The position numbers were made by a program, and so were the translations under genes. This document shows, in pieces, positions 54,075 to 64,000 of a stretch of 64,000 nucleotides of DNA. Source of the DNA: Eretmocerus hayati (taxonomy: Eukaryota; Arthropoda; Insecta; Hymenoptera; Aphelinidae); the NCBI GenBank assembly GCA_029851415.1, contig CM056743.1, forward strand, positions 66,060,186 through 66,124,185. Reading direction: 5' to 3'. Below the pieces are notes generated by a model. It saw only the letters and a list, made by a program, of their open reading frames with translations, did not search any database and had not been told where the DNA came from. Each line of letters begins with the position of its first letter. Positions within the stretch are counted from its first letter, which is position 1.

Positions 54075-56723
54075 TCACTGTAATTCGCCTGCTTCGAGGC
54101 GCCTCACTCCCCTCTCTTTCTCCTCCTTGCGGGTCATCACCAGCTTGATGTATCCGGTGACTGTATCCCATGTCTCCTGATTGCGGAGCAAGTACGGGAC
54201 GAGGGTCTCAGATGTTAGTTGAGCACCCAGCCATTCATCCAACTCGGCGCGCTCTCTTTGGGTGTCGTTGCACGTAAACAGGGCGTGTTCAGCGTCATCC
54301 CAGTTGTCCCTGCATGACCGACATGCTGGGGATGTCCTCTTCTTGAACCGGGTCAGGTAGGCATCAAAGCAACCGTGGTCACTCAGTGCCTGCGTTGTCC
54401 AGTAGTCTATCTCTCCGTGGGTGCGTTCCGTCCATTTGGCTACGTCTCGGATCAGCCGGTGCGTCCATCTGCCATTTGCAAATGGCGAAGCCCACTTATT
54501 TTGCGACTGCTCAAGAGTGGTTTCCTTCTCGTTGTCGCGGATGATCCCCTTGATCGTTGGGGTGAGCACACGTTCGGCTCCGATCACTTCTTGCCGGTCC
54601 CAGATTCTCACTCGCTCTGCGACGAGCAAGTGGATGGGTGGCATCCCCGCAAACACGCAAGCTGCGTCTCCTGACACGGTGCGGTAGGCACGAATGCTCC
54701 TCAGAGCGGCTCTCCGGTGGACAGGCCCCATCCTATTTCCGATGACGGCCTCCTCTACTCTCTTCCCCCACACGGGTGCACCGTAGAGCATGATGGAAGA
54801 GCTCACGATGTTGAGCAGTTTGCGCCTCTTCTGTTTCAGTCCTCCGATGTTCGGCATCAGCCACTGAAGCGCCGCACCAACCCTGCTCGCCTTCTGGGCG
54901 GCCTCCTGGATGTGCTTCTTGAACGCCCCCTTGTCGTCGAGCCATACGCCGAGGTATTTCAGCTCTGTCTCGCGTGGGATCTCTTGCCCGTTGATGTGAA
55001 AGCGGGGTAAGTCAAACTTCCTGCGTCTTGTGACGACGATCGCTTCGCACTTCTCGACAGCAAGCTCCAGGAGCCTGCTGATCATCCACTCGTATACTCG
55101 GGCCAGCGCCTCGTTTGCGCGTCTACCCAAGGGTTGCTCATTGTCGGTCCAGACTATGAGTCCCGCGTCGTCCGCGAAAGCCACTATTATCACTCCTTCT
55201 GGCAGTTCGATAGACAGTAAACTGTCGTACTGGGTGTTCCAGTTGAACGGCCCGGAAACCGATCTCTGTCCGATTCCGGCGGACAGTTCCCGAATCCCTT
55301 GTCCCTCGTCGGTGTCGTACACGAAGGTCCTGTTCCGCAGATAGTCACTCGTGACGGCTAGTAGATAGGGGGGCACTTTACCTGCTTGGGATTGATAGAC
55401 TCGCTCCCAGCTCGCGCAGTTCAACGCGTTCTTTATGTCCAACGCAATGATGGCACAGAATCCTCCCCTTCCTTGGTATGGGTTCTCTACGGACGCTTGA
55501 ACCCGTTCTTGGACCTCCTCGATCGCGTGCACAATGCTTCGTCCTTTCCGGAACCCGAACTGCATTGGTGATAGCTCGCCGCTCTCTTCGTAGGCTTTCT
55601 CCACCCTGTTAAGCACCATCCTCTCGTACATTTTCCCGATATTGTCGAGCATACTGAGAGGGCGTTGACCTCCTTGACCTTTAGGTATCAGGACCAGCTT
55701 CTGGCGTTTCCACTTGTCCGGGAAAGTTCCCGCGCTCAGACAGATGTTGAAGAGGTCGAGGAGTAAGTCAGGCTTGTATTCGAAGACCAGTTTCAGAACC
55801 TCGTTTGGAATGCCGTCCAGGCCAGGGGCCTTGCCGTCTGGCAGCCTCTGTGCCGCTATGAGTAGCTCTTGCATAGTGAAAAGCGGGATGGGGTCGTCGC
55901 TCTCCGGAGGGAATGCTACTCTAGGTTCTCCTGCTGGGAAGAGGTCTTCCACGATGCTGCGCAAGGTAGCTGCATCGGTCGGTGCTGGGTTGACCCTCCG
56001 GGGTCGGACCTTGGACATAACCACGCGGTATGGCGTACCCCACGGGTCTTCATTGACCATGTCACACAATTCACCCCAGCACTTCTCTTTGCCTTTCCGG
56101 ATGGCTAGAACGAGAGCCTTCTTCGCTTCTCTACACGCCCTGTCATCTTCCTCCAGTGATGGCCGTTTCAGCTTCCTTGATCGCCACGCGGTTCTCCTTT
56201 TCTCATTGCTTGTTCTTCGTAGAACTTTTATCTCGTCGGTGATCCAGTATTCTGGTTTCCTCCAAAAGCATGATGTTGTCTTGCGAGGCGTCGATGCTTC
56301 ACAAGCTCTTGTGATTGTGGTCGTCACCATATCCACAGCCTCGTCTATGGTGATGTTCATCGGGAGATCTTCGGCTGTTTCTATCGATTCCCGGAATTTT
56401 CCCTCATCCAGCTTGCGTACCTGCCACCCCGTCGGTCGCGGTCTGCGTGTCGTCTGTCTCTGTCCATCAGTCCTAAGCCGAAACCGAATATGTCGATGGT
56501 CGCTTAATGTTTCCGTGTCTAGGACCTCCCACGATGTCATACGTCCCATGAGCGACGGGCTCATGAACGTCAGGTCGGAGACCGATGACGAACCTCCCTC
56601 CCGGGACCGAGTGCCGTGCCGGTAATAGGTGATAACCCCCGTCTCGTTCGCGAGCACTGATCCTAATGCCTCCATGGCATCAGCGAGTATTACCCCCCGT
56701 CTATCGCGCACCCCCCGCTCCAA
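54075..56723 (-). pseudogene. Endonuclease-end, reverse transcriptase and C-terminal knuckle of the R1-clade LINE
   Basis: An open frame of 882 codons that starts in the middle of the endonuclease, so there is no native start. Residues 49-52 (SDLT) and 73-76 (LSDH) are late motifs of the APE endonuclease. The RT covers about 280-560: PDGKAPGLDGIP, GFRKGRSIVHAIE, ALDIKNALN with the catalytic Asp near 429, and FADD at 516-519. The usual GVPQGS motif reads GIGQRSVSGP, which should harm the enzyme. A CCHC knuckle lies at C801, C804, H813, C818, with the DDAEH.LF.C context typical of the R1 clade. Upstream, GDFNYKEPTW is in another frame: a base is missing near 56720. A further frame change near 56883 separates it from GIDVLIISEPPR. 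The protein would nick DNA and prime reverse transcription in the nucleus; this copy is defective. Confidence 0.9.
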
Positions 56724-57039
56724 GTCGGTTCCTTGTAGTTGAAATCCCCCGTGATTATAACTGCCCCCCCCCCCATTGCCTCACATCCTCTTCTAGGTCA
56801 TGGAGCTCCTCTTCGAATTCGTGCGTCTTGAGCGACGGCGAATAGTAGCAACTGTAGACTGCTGTGCCCCTACGGTCTTCCGAGCGAAACCGCTGCCACT
56901 AACAGCTGGTCCAGTCTCACGGATCGCAGGATTCATGATCTGGATTACAGCGGTCCTCCAGTGATTGAATGTGGATCGAGAGAATTCGCGCTTCCGAGGC
57001 GGTTCGGAGATAATCAGAACATCGATCCCTCCTTCTTTG
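56724..57039 (-). pseudogene. Broken N-terminal endonuclease of the R1-clade LINE
   Basis: Fragments of an APE-type endonuclease in two frames: IDVLIISEPPR near 57010 and, after a frame change near 56883, TAVYSCYYSP then ITGDFN near 56740. The G-run at about 56766-56776 and the lost base near 56720 break it further. The first Asn motif and ORF1 are missing through 5' truncation. Confidence 0.75.
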
Positions 57040-57043
57040 TCAT

Positions 57044-59989
57044 ATGATATCTCTCTCTCTCTCTCTCTCTCTCTCTGAAGAGCGACGAGGGAGGGGTAAT
57101 TCTTCAAAAGCGGGATTTATCAACCTTAACTCCCTGACAGATAAGATTGAGCATCTACGCTTGCTCGTCGCTAACGATCCCTCCTATCATCTATTTGGGG
57201 TGGCCGAGTCGAAGCTAGATGAGTATGTGGATGACAGTCTCGTTCAAATTCCAGGTTTTTCGTTGTTGCGACAAGATCGCAACAGAGAAGGTGGAGGAGT
57301 TGCCTTGTATGTGCGCAATGACTTCAAAATTGAGAAGTTGGTTTCGTCGAATACTTTTGGGCCGGGGAAACCTGGCGTGCCCGAATTCCTTTTTTGTAGC
57401 GTGCAGCAAGGCAGCTCACCCCCAATATTAGTCGCGGTAATCTATAGACCCCCTAAAATTGCCATGCAGAAGGATGATGGGCTGTTTGGCTCGTTACGCC
57501 GGCTGTGTGGTGATTACAGTCACAAAATCATTATGGGTGATCTGAACGCTGACTTGTTGGATACTGCTCATCCCGACACCAAGACACTGACTGCACTGAC
57601 AGAAGAACTAGCCTTGCAGATAGTGCAGCACGGCTCGACTCATCAACACAACCCCAATGTATCTCATACATGGATTGATCACATCTACGTAGATGACAAC
57701 GACACCATTACTGACTTTCACAACAGACAGCTGCCCAGCTTCGGTGGGCACTCGGTCATTGACGTCACCATCAACGTCTTCACCCCTACTCCGCCAAAGA
57801 ATTCCTTCAAGTATAGGGATTTTCGTAACATCACCCCGGAGATATTGAATGACCGTCTGCTCCGCTGTGACTGGACAGCTCTTGAAAATGCCGAAACGAG
57901 TTTGGAAAACGCAATTCAATGCTTGAATGTAAATTTAATGATCGTTTTAGATGAATTAGCACCGGAAAAAACTATAAACCCGCGTAAAAATGATGCTCCT
58001 TGGATTGGTCCTGAGCTGAGGGTGCTCATGAAGAAGCGAGACGCGACGCGCAGGCGTTGGGAGCGTATGCAACGCAACCAGTGCAAGTGTCCTGAGCTTC
58101 AAAATGAGTACTTTCGGCTTAGCGAAGAGGTCGATCTGCGCATTGAGCAAGAGCGTAATTCCTTCCTTCAAAACCATCTTTCAGACGCTCTTGATCAGAA
58201 CAAGAATATTTGGAAGGAGATGCGCAATCTCGGCCTCTTGCCCAAGAGCAAAGAGGAAGAACTTCACGGTTTCACACCGGATGAGTTGAACGCTCACTTT
58301 GCGGGGGTCTCTGTTTCGCCTCACGAAAATATCAATGAAGCAATGGACGATATTAACTCTGCACCGGAGGAGGGGTTTAAATTTAAGCCCACAAATTTCA
58401 ATGATGTAGTCCTTGCTATTAAACATTTCTCCTCGCAGGCCCGCGGGGTGGACGGGATCCCTCAGAGTGTGATCGCGAAGGCTCTTCCGGCAATTGGTGA
58501 TCTTATTGTACATATATTCAATTCCTCTTTCGCTCATAGCGTTTTTCCCGAGGCTTGGAAGCAAGCGCAGCTGATTGCATTGAAGAAGACTGCAGCTCCA
58601 TCAACGGTCTCGGACTTTCGTCCCATAGCGCTGCTGTGCTTCCTTTCCAAGGTTCTGGAAAAAATTGCACATGACCAAATCACGGAGTATTTAAAAGTAG
58701 AGAAACTTCTCGATCGCTTCCAGACTGGTTTCAGGCAATACCATAGCACCCAGACAGCTTTACTAAAGTTGACGGATGACATCAGAGTAGGCATTGATAG
58801 GAAGAAGGTCACCTTACTCCTACTATTCGACTTTAGCAAAGCCTTCGACACAATAACACCATCAAAGCTGTTGAGGAAGCTCCGAAACCTTGGATTCTCA
58901 AGGTCGGCACTCCTGTGGATAAAATCATACTTACAAGGCCGCACCCAAATAGTCACTTCAAAATCCGGTAGTTCTGATTGGCTCGAAACCAATCTGGGTG
59001 TTCCACAGGGATCCGTTCTCGGGCCTTTACTCTTCAGCTTATATGTTAATGACTTACCTGGTTTGCTAGATGGAAAGTCTGTATATCATCTATTCTATGC
59101 GGATGATCTTCAAATTTATCTCCAAGTCGAGAAAACTAAGATCAAGGAAGGCATCACTCGGCTGGGGGAAGTAGGACGACTAATTGCTGAATGGGCCAGA
59201 AGTTCCGGCCTGCGTCTCAACGCGGGCAAGACCAAGGCAATCTTCTTCAGCTCTGAGAGGAATATCAAAGACCTGAAGAGAATGGACTTGCCAGGAGTTG
59301 AGATACAGGGAGGAAAGTTCATTCCGTTCAGCGACACGGTCGTGAGTCTTGGTGTTACACTTGATAGTGAACTGACGTGGAAACCGCACATCGACCAAGT
59401 AACTAAGAAAGTGAATAGAGCCCTATACGGATTGCGGTTTTTTAGGGCGTGTATCACCAGACCTCTCCGAATTCGCCTAGTCGAGTCATTAGTTCAACCG
59501 CATTTAGATTATTGCACAGTCGTGTACCTCGACGCCACGGACGAACAGCGGCAACGGATACAGCGACTGAGCAATTCATGTGTGAGGTACATTTTTGATC
59601 TTAGGAGAGACGAGCACATCACCCCGTTTAGGGAGCGTTTGGGTTGGTTACGTACTGATTCGCGGAGAATGTACTTCGCAGCACTTTTAATGCATAAGAT
59701 CATGCATCTTGGAGAACCTGGCTACCTAGCTGCGATGTTTACCAGGTACCAATCTGGACGCCCCGCACGTGGTGATGCAGTAGAGCGGGTACTCAAAGTT
59801 CCCAATATGAGACTTGAATATGGAAGGAGATCTTTCCAGGTTCAATGTGCTCATTTTTGGAACTTTCTCCCTCCGGGCTTTCGGCAGCTGGGGAAAATGT
59901 CATTATTTAAAGAGGCTATGAAGGATTTTTTGCTCACACAGTCTCCCCAGAGGATTGATGTGGAGAAGAAGCATTACTTTAATCTTTGA
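57044..59989 (+). CDS. Endonuclease-reverse transcriptase of a CR1/L2/Daphne-type LINE (981 aa, intact frame)
   Basis: A single open frame. An APE endonuclease covers about residues 24-245: INLNSL (26-31), AESKLD (54-59), GDLN (165-168), TWIDHI (209-214) and GGHS (234-237). The RT covers about 450-720: GVDGIP (468-473), the substrate motif LLFDFSKAFDT with Asp 596, GVPQGSVLGP (652-661) and YADD (685-688). All catalytic residues I can check are present. The style of the RT (FYADDLQIY, VPQGSVLGPLLFSLYVND) points to the CR1/L2/Daphne group. The annotated ATG and the SLSLSLS stretch come from flanking target DNA (the R1 duplication and a TC microsatellite), so the native 5' end is lost just before the endonuclease. 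A 3' UTR and microsatellite tail follow. The enzyme performs target-primed reverse transcription in the nucleus. Confidence 0.92.
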   Translation: MISLSLSLSLSEERRGRGNSSKAGFINLNSLTDKIEHLRLLVANDPSYHLFGVAESKLDEYVDDSLVQIPGFSLLRQDRNREGGGVALYVRNDFKIEKLVSSNTFGPGKPGVPEFLFCSVQQGSSPPILVAVIYRPPKIAMQKDDGLFGSLRRLCGDYSHKIIMGDLNADLLDTAHPDTKTLTALTEELALQIVQHGSTHQHNPNVSHTWIDHIYVDDNDTITDFHNRQLPSFGGHSVIDVTINVFTPTPPKNSFKYRDFRNITPEILNDRLLRCDWTALENAETSLENAIQCLNVNLMIVLDELAPEKTINPRKNDAPWIGPELRVLMKKRDATRRRWERMQRNQCKCPELQNEYFRLSEEVDLRIEQERNSFLQNHLSDALDQNKNIWKEMRNLGLLPKSKEEELHGFTPDELNAHFAGVSVSPHENINEAMDDINSAPEEGFKFKPTNFNDVVLAIKHFSSQARGVDGIPQSVIAKALPAIGDLIVHIFNSSFAHSVFPEAWKQAQLIALKKTAAPSTVSDFRPIALLCFLSKVLEKIAHDQITEYLKVEKLLDRFQTGFRQYHSTQTALLKLTDDIRVGIDRKKVTLLLLFDFSKAFDTITPSKLLRKLRNLGFSRSALLWIKSYLQGRTQIVTSKSGSSDWLETNLGVPQGSVLGPLLFSLYVNDLPGLLDGKSVYHLFYADDLQIYLQVEKTKIKEGITRLGEVGRLIAEWARSSGLRLNAGKTKAIFFSSERNIKDLKRMDLPGVEIQGGKFIPFSDTVVSLGVTLDSELTWKPHIDQVTKKVNRALYGLRFFRACITRPLRIRLVESLVQPHLDYCTVVYLDATDEQRQRIQRLSNSCVRYIFDLRRDEHITPFRERLGWLRTDSRRMYFAALLMHKIMHLGEPGYLAAMFTRYQSGRPARGDAVERVLKVPNMRLEYGRRSFQVQCAHFWNFLPPGFRQLGKMSLFKEAMKDFLLTQSPQRIDVEKKHYFNL

Positions 59990-60300
59990 TGGGCTAGGGC
60001 TTTGTTCCTTTTCTTTCTATCTCTTTTTAATTGTAAGTGACCTTCTGTCACCAGACTGAAGAAAAACTGTGATATTTCTGTGAACCCATGCCCTTTATCT
60101 TATTTTCTTTCAAGTTAAATCGTAAAGTGTATGACTAGTCACAATTGTGATATATCTATCCTTGACCAAATTATTGCTTAATATGATTTTATCGGAATAT
60201 TTATTAATTTTATATATATATATGACACATATGAAAATATGTAGGTATATTTTGTCGCATGACGAATAAAGGATGTCTATCTATCTATCTATCTCTCTCT
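57055..60300 (+). mobile_element. CR1/L2/Daphne-type LINE insertion
   Basis: It begins after a TC microsatellite (57049-57076) and ends with a 3' UTR containing CAAGTTAAATCG and GAATAAAGGATG, then a (TCTA)n tail (60276-60292) and TCTCTCTC. The TC stretch on both sides probably hides the target duplication. It inserted directly beside the 5' end of the R1-clade LINE. Confidence 0.8.
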
Positions 60301-61340
60301 CAAATTTCTAATGAAAGTTCCGCATCTCTTTCGCATTAGTCTGATCCCTGATTTATGATTTTCATACGCTGTGCAAAAATATTGGAGGAGAAAAAATTTG
60401 CCCAAATCTGTGTCCATACATCCTTTCAAATCCATACTTCATCCTGAAATGATGATTCTCGACGCTGTTGAGTCTTGATCTACTACTGCTCACCAATTTC
60501 CATCTCGTTCGCCGAGCAAAAATCATTCTCCTGCCCACGCCTTCGTGTTTATCGAATCTGTTTCCTCTTCTACTCTGGAAAAATTCATTCAGCTTCTGCA
60601 TGCCGATTACTTTGTGCTTTTATAATATATCTACATGCTGATCCTTCTAGTATTGTTCGATATATCTTTGATTTTTCACGCGTTCTCCTTATTTTGCTGT
60701 AATGGCTTGTTAGCTGATAATCGCTCATATTGTTTCTGCTATTGAATTTTCCGGCTGTGGCTATACGTTTATTCTGCTTCCTACTCTTGGATGATCGTCC
60801 GCTGAGCAGTCTTCATTAATGCGGGTAGAAGTTGATTTTGATGTTCACCGTAGAGTAGGGTCCTTGACTGTTCGACACTGGAAAGGGTAATGCACACCTC
60901 TCTCGTAGCCGTTGTCTCAAGGCATAACATTCTTCTATCTAGTGATCAGTTGATATCTGTAGCTGTCACTCTCGTATGTTGACTACGGCCTCTTTCTGTA
61001 TTCATGCTCTCGCGCCTCTCCCGTGCATCACTTCGATATTGGAGCATACAATGTGCCAACGCTTGGCTTCATGTATGGCGCATGTCAGATCACTTGTGAC
61101 TTTATACTTCTCAACTTGTTTTTCACGATCTACAGAGCAAGAGTATCACATCCTTGATACTCTTGCTCTTGGATTCCGGGAAGATGAGCGCGTTCTCGTT
61201 GTTGCAAAGTCCGGCTGTAGCTTACCTTCTCAATCAATTGCTCATTACACATATTGCTGTTTATTTCTGCTGCAAGTTTTACTATTTGTGAAAGAGTGCG
61301 TGCATTATACACTTGTTGCCGGTCTTCCAAGAACTCTGGC
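60301..61340. other. No firm gene
   Basis: A 188-codon frame (60976-61542) overlaps the start of repeat unit X and shows no domain. A perfect 15-bp stem (AGAGCAAGAGTATCA, 6-base loop) lies at 61134-61169. No other structure was noted. Confidence 0.45.
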
Positions 61341-61371
61341 GATGGTGCAGCGCACACGCGCCTCGACATCC

Positions 61372-61690
61372 AGGGCTCGGTCCGGTTGGCAACTCGATGA
61401 CGATGTCTGCTGGAATTATCTGCACATCACTCTCGCGTGGCTGACGACCGGTGCCTGGATCCAGACATACACACTCATACACACATCACACGACGCGCGG
61501 GCGTTACTCGATTCGACAGCACATCGCAACCATTCGCGGTGATGGCCCAGACCAAGCTGTCCGTCATCGACGACAACTATCCCTTTGCTCTCTTTTTCCT
61601 CTCTCCTTCTCCCTCGCTACTAATCACCTGTTCTCATATTTGAATATTACTCCGACTCGCGTGTGGCGATCTACCTCGTCACAATACTTC
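61372..61690. repeat. Repeat unit X, uninterrupted copy
   Basis: Continuous DNA matching the three pieces at 48300-53090, with a single ACTAT (61562) and a single TTACTCCGACTCGCG where foldbacks D and E sit in the other copy. Similarity ends about ACCTCGTCACA. Confidence 0.8.
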
Positions 61691-62435
61691 AAATGGCGGT
61701 GCGTCCTACTACGTGACTATCACGTAATGAGTATGTGATGGTGCCATCGTACGCGGGAACTCGGCCGAGTGCTCTAAGAGCTGGCATATTGGAGGGTTTG
61801 ATACAATGCAAATCAGCCATGCATACCACGAGTTAGCTGGCTAACGTGCCATCCGTCCATATAATGAAATCACAGTCAAGTCTGGATAATACGTCGGATA
61901 GAGTCTCAAGAACAATTCATATGTAATCAGAATCCTTCCCGATCACGCTTTTCCCTCCTCGAAATTCAATTGTCCGCGAGAAAAGTTTCGACACCCTGTA
62001 GTATCGAAACGTACAATTTCTGATTGAGATAATGGTGGAGTTCACCTTTAGAGGTAATTTGTTCGAAGATGCCATTCCACAATGAGTTTGCACAATCACT
62101 AATGAATATCCTCTCAGTATTTCTCATTAATAAAAAGTCTAAAGTCACTAATAACACTACAGGAAGAAATCCTCACTCTCAAATTGCTGTGGTGTCTGTA
62201 GTCGCAATTTCAGGGTTTTCTACAATGGTGACCATGAATGCGTTCGGCAATTTAGGATGCGTTTAGATATCTTGCGGAGCTGTGGAGGATCGGAAAAAGA
62301 TCCTGGATGTTATCTCGAGTGCTGAGCGACACGATAGATCACCCTTGATCACTCATTTTGACCAATTTCCATAAGAACACAAGAAGCTTCGAGAGTAGGA
62401 AAATTTAGACATTGTCATTGGTTTTCGTGGTAAAT
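61691..62435. other. No recognisable gene
   Basis: AT-rich DNA with only short frames and no repeats identified. Confidence 0.5.
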
Positions 62436-62439
62436 TCGA

Positions 62440-63035
62440 GCTTGTACCCTCCTATCGATGCTCAGGGTATCTTCTGACATCGTCCAGCTATATATCAGAA
62501 GTTTTTTGGACTACCTAGATCATCCTCGATCCATGGTGTGAGCCTTAATTCGCATTGGTTCGAGACACGGTAGAATGAATGAATAAAGCTTGCCGACGAT
62601 CTTGGTGGGAAGGGGGGGGGGGTGGGGGATTTCAGGATTGTACTCTATCAGCAAAGACTGTAATATCTTTTGATAACGTGCAGCTATATATCACAAGTAC
62701 TTTGGGTGGCCAAGATCACCCTCGATAGTTGATTTTGTACGTTTTTTGCACCGAAGGCACGTTGAAATGGAGAAATGAAGCTTGTCCACCGCCTGGGGGA
62801 AGATTTAGGGATTGTACTCTCAGCATTTCTATGGATCTCTTTCCATACCGTTCAACTATATCTTTGTAATATCTTGGGTCGCCTAGATCATCCTCAATCG
62901 TAGATCTTGCACGATTTTTAAATAGATCCAAGATGCTGTAGAATTGAGGAATGAAGGTTGTTGACTAACCCAGGGAAAATTTCGACATTGTACCCTATCA
63001 GCAATGCCTAGAATACTCTCTTATATCAAGTACCT
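62440..63035. repeat. Satellite, about 165-195-bp unit
   Basis: Repeated landmarks are AGCTATATATCA.AAGT, CCTAGATCATCCTCGAT, TGTAGAATTGA..AATGAAG and ATTGTACYCTATCAGCAA, at about 62445, 62638, 62811 and 62988. A G-run lies at 62614. The array continues after the LINE insertion and runs off the window end. Confidence 0.75.
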
Positions 63036-63851
63036 ATATTTTTTTTATTCTTTCATTTTAGAAAATAAACGGGCATAAATGCCCTTTTACACAAGGATAT
63101 CTTAAAAATACCGCTAATAATCAATGAATATATGAGATCAACAGTTCATCGGCCTTGGAGATTGACAATTTGGTTAGAAACATACAATAAACATATGAGC
63201 AGCTGACCATTTTGGCACTCTATATCAAGGATCATAATTTCATCTCTCTATTAACCAACTCTCATTGCACAACTCGAACCAACTCATCGTACAGCGCAGT
63301 CGTGTTCGATTTCAATATTAATAGACTCTTAGAATTGACTAGTGACTCTTGATTTTGTCCTCAAGTAACAAGTTCCACATTCTCCTAATTCTGTGCGTAG
63401 TTGAGTAATACATAAAATTAGAATGGCAACACAGTTCACTGATACTACGGACATGACGCGTAAGATATCCAACCATTCTTTCATCGGACATGCTATTGAC
63501 GCAGTCACTGGAAAAAAGATTGTTTTTTCATTTCATAGGCCACTGCACGATCGTGGTGGGTATGAAGTTCTGATAGACTCGTCAAATTGAATGCCCTACG
63601 AGCATTTGTAAAATTGTGATCGGTGAAATGCATAGGATGACCGCTCTCATAACAAAGATATCTCAGGACTCTGTTCTGAGCTTTTTCTAACCTCATTTGT
63701 AAGTATTTCAAGTTAGGAGACCATATCACAGAGCCGTACGTTGATATCGGAATGACCAGAGTCTTATACAGGCATAGAATAGCTCTAACATTCGTGAATT
63801 CAGCAGTGAAGCGCTTTATGAACCCGAACATTTTGTGAGCTTTTGTTAACA
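63036..63851 (-). mobile_element. 5'-truncated LINE inserted in the satellite
   Basis: It splits a satellite unit; the flanks keep TTATATC..AAGTACCT (left) and TTATATGTTACAAGTATCT (right), an approximate target duplication. On the minus strand it ends in an A-rich tail (AATAAAAAAAATATAGG). Only the C-terminal part of the RT ORF and a 3' UTR are present. Confidence 0.7.
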
Positions 63852-63852
63852 T
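63505..63852 (-). pseudogene. C-terminal reverse-transcriptase fragment of a Jockey/CR1-like LINE
   Basis: 115 codons with KMFGFIKRFTAEF, then LCLYKTLVIPISTYGSVIWS and LEKAQNRVLRYL. This is the thumb/post-RT segment of Jockey and CR1 relatives, where A.KMLGFI.R ... L.K.LY..LV.P.LEYGS..W.P is the usual pattern. The YADD core is absent because of 5' truncation, so the fragment can have no activity. The closest clade cannot be decided from this part alone. Confidence 0.8.
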
Positions 63853-64000
63853 TATATGTTACAAGTATCTTGGGCTGCCTAGATCACCCCTCATCGTCGA
63901 TTTTGCACGATTTTAGCACCGATCGAAGACACTGTAGAATTGAGAACTGAAGCTCATCGACTATCTTGGGGGAAATTTGGGGACTTTACCCTCTCAGCAA
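63853..64000. repeat. Satellite continuation to window end
   Basis: Same unit as 62440-63035 (CAAGTATCTTGGGCTGCCTAG, TGTAGAATTGAGAACTGAAG, TTTACCCTCTCAGCAA), truncated by the end of the window. Confidence 0.7.

Larger units (their letters stand above)
53573..57039 (-). mobile_element. R1-clade non-LTR retrotransposon, minus strand, 5'-truncated
   Basis: Flanked by a 15-bp duplication TCATATGATATCTCT (53558-53572 and 57040-57054). From its 3' end (left): an AAT-rich tail, a 3' UTR with a long purine tract (53936-54018 on the minus strand), the RT ORF (54075-56723) and upstream endonuclease fragments up to 57039. ORF1 is missing. It is not in rDNA context, so it belongs to the non-28S members of the clade. 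Confidence 0.85.

Noticed and set aside
55714..56625. 303-codon plus-strand open frame
   Set aside because: It lies antisense to the RT ORF of the R1-clade LINE, which has clear motifs; it is a shadow frame.
60976..61542. 188-codon open frame that might be a host gene
   Set aside because: No domain, biased and repeat-overlapping 3' half (unit X), no splice or promoter context; another frame is also open.

Overview
The window is eukaryotic and is made almost entirely of transposable elements and satellite DNA. I found no convincing host gene. The best guess is an arthropod, probably an insect. It carries a non-LTR element of the R1 clade (an arthropod-centred group), a Ty3/gypsy element of CsRn1 type, a BED-finger hAT relative, tRNA-derived SINEs and many long-inverted-repeat (foldback) elements. 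The species cannot be named from the sequence.

Layout. 1-5215: two blocks of GATAC/GTATC-rich satellite around a small foldback element. 5227-9000: a 300-bp tandem repeat, small foldback MITEs and a tRNA-headed SINE-like repeat. 9153-10625: foldback A, with a tRNA-like cassette in both arms. 10684-11205: a hAT-like MITE and an 80-bp tandem repeat. 11754-16594: a decayed CsRn1-type gypsy element whose pol is interrupted by a copia-type LTR and a SINE. Its 3' LTR is split by a 19-kb LTR element (16595-35577) with 1.76-kb LTRs and a CTAT target duplication. That element has a zinc-knuckle gag ORF but no visible pol. It is itself interrupted by a 7.6-kb foldback (B, 22990-30566), which carries tRNA-like cassettes, a SINE, a psq-type HTH ORF and a nested TA-flanked element. 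35790-39521: a SINE-hairpin, tandem repeats, more GATAC satellite and a 61-bp-stem hairpin. 39692-48290: an 8.6-kb palindrome with satellite in the arms, a hAT insertion only in the left arm and foldback C (again with tRNA-like cassettes) only in the right arm. 48300-53090: a repeat unit split by two more foldbacks; an uninterrupted copy of the same unit lies at 61372-61690. 53573-57039: an R1-clade LINE on the minus strand, then an apparently intact 981-codon LINE ORF on the plus strand (57044-59989). 62440-64000: a roughly 180-bp satellite interrupted by a Jockey/CR1-like LINE tail.

Nothing here works together as an operon or pathway; the logic is nesting. The order of insertion can be read as: gypsy, then the 1.76-kb-LTR element, then foldback B, then the TA element inside it. 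The most unusual recurring theme is that three unrelated foldback elements (A, B, C) each carry a Pol III-type tRNA-like cassette, with A and B boxes, at mirrored positions in both arms. Boundaries given by target duplications or empty sites are good to about 1-3 bp; other repeat boundaries are approximate.
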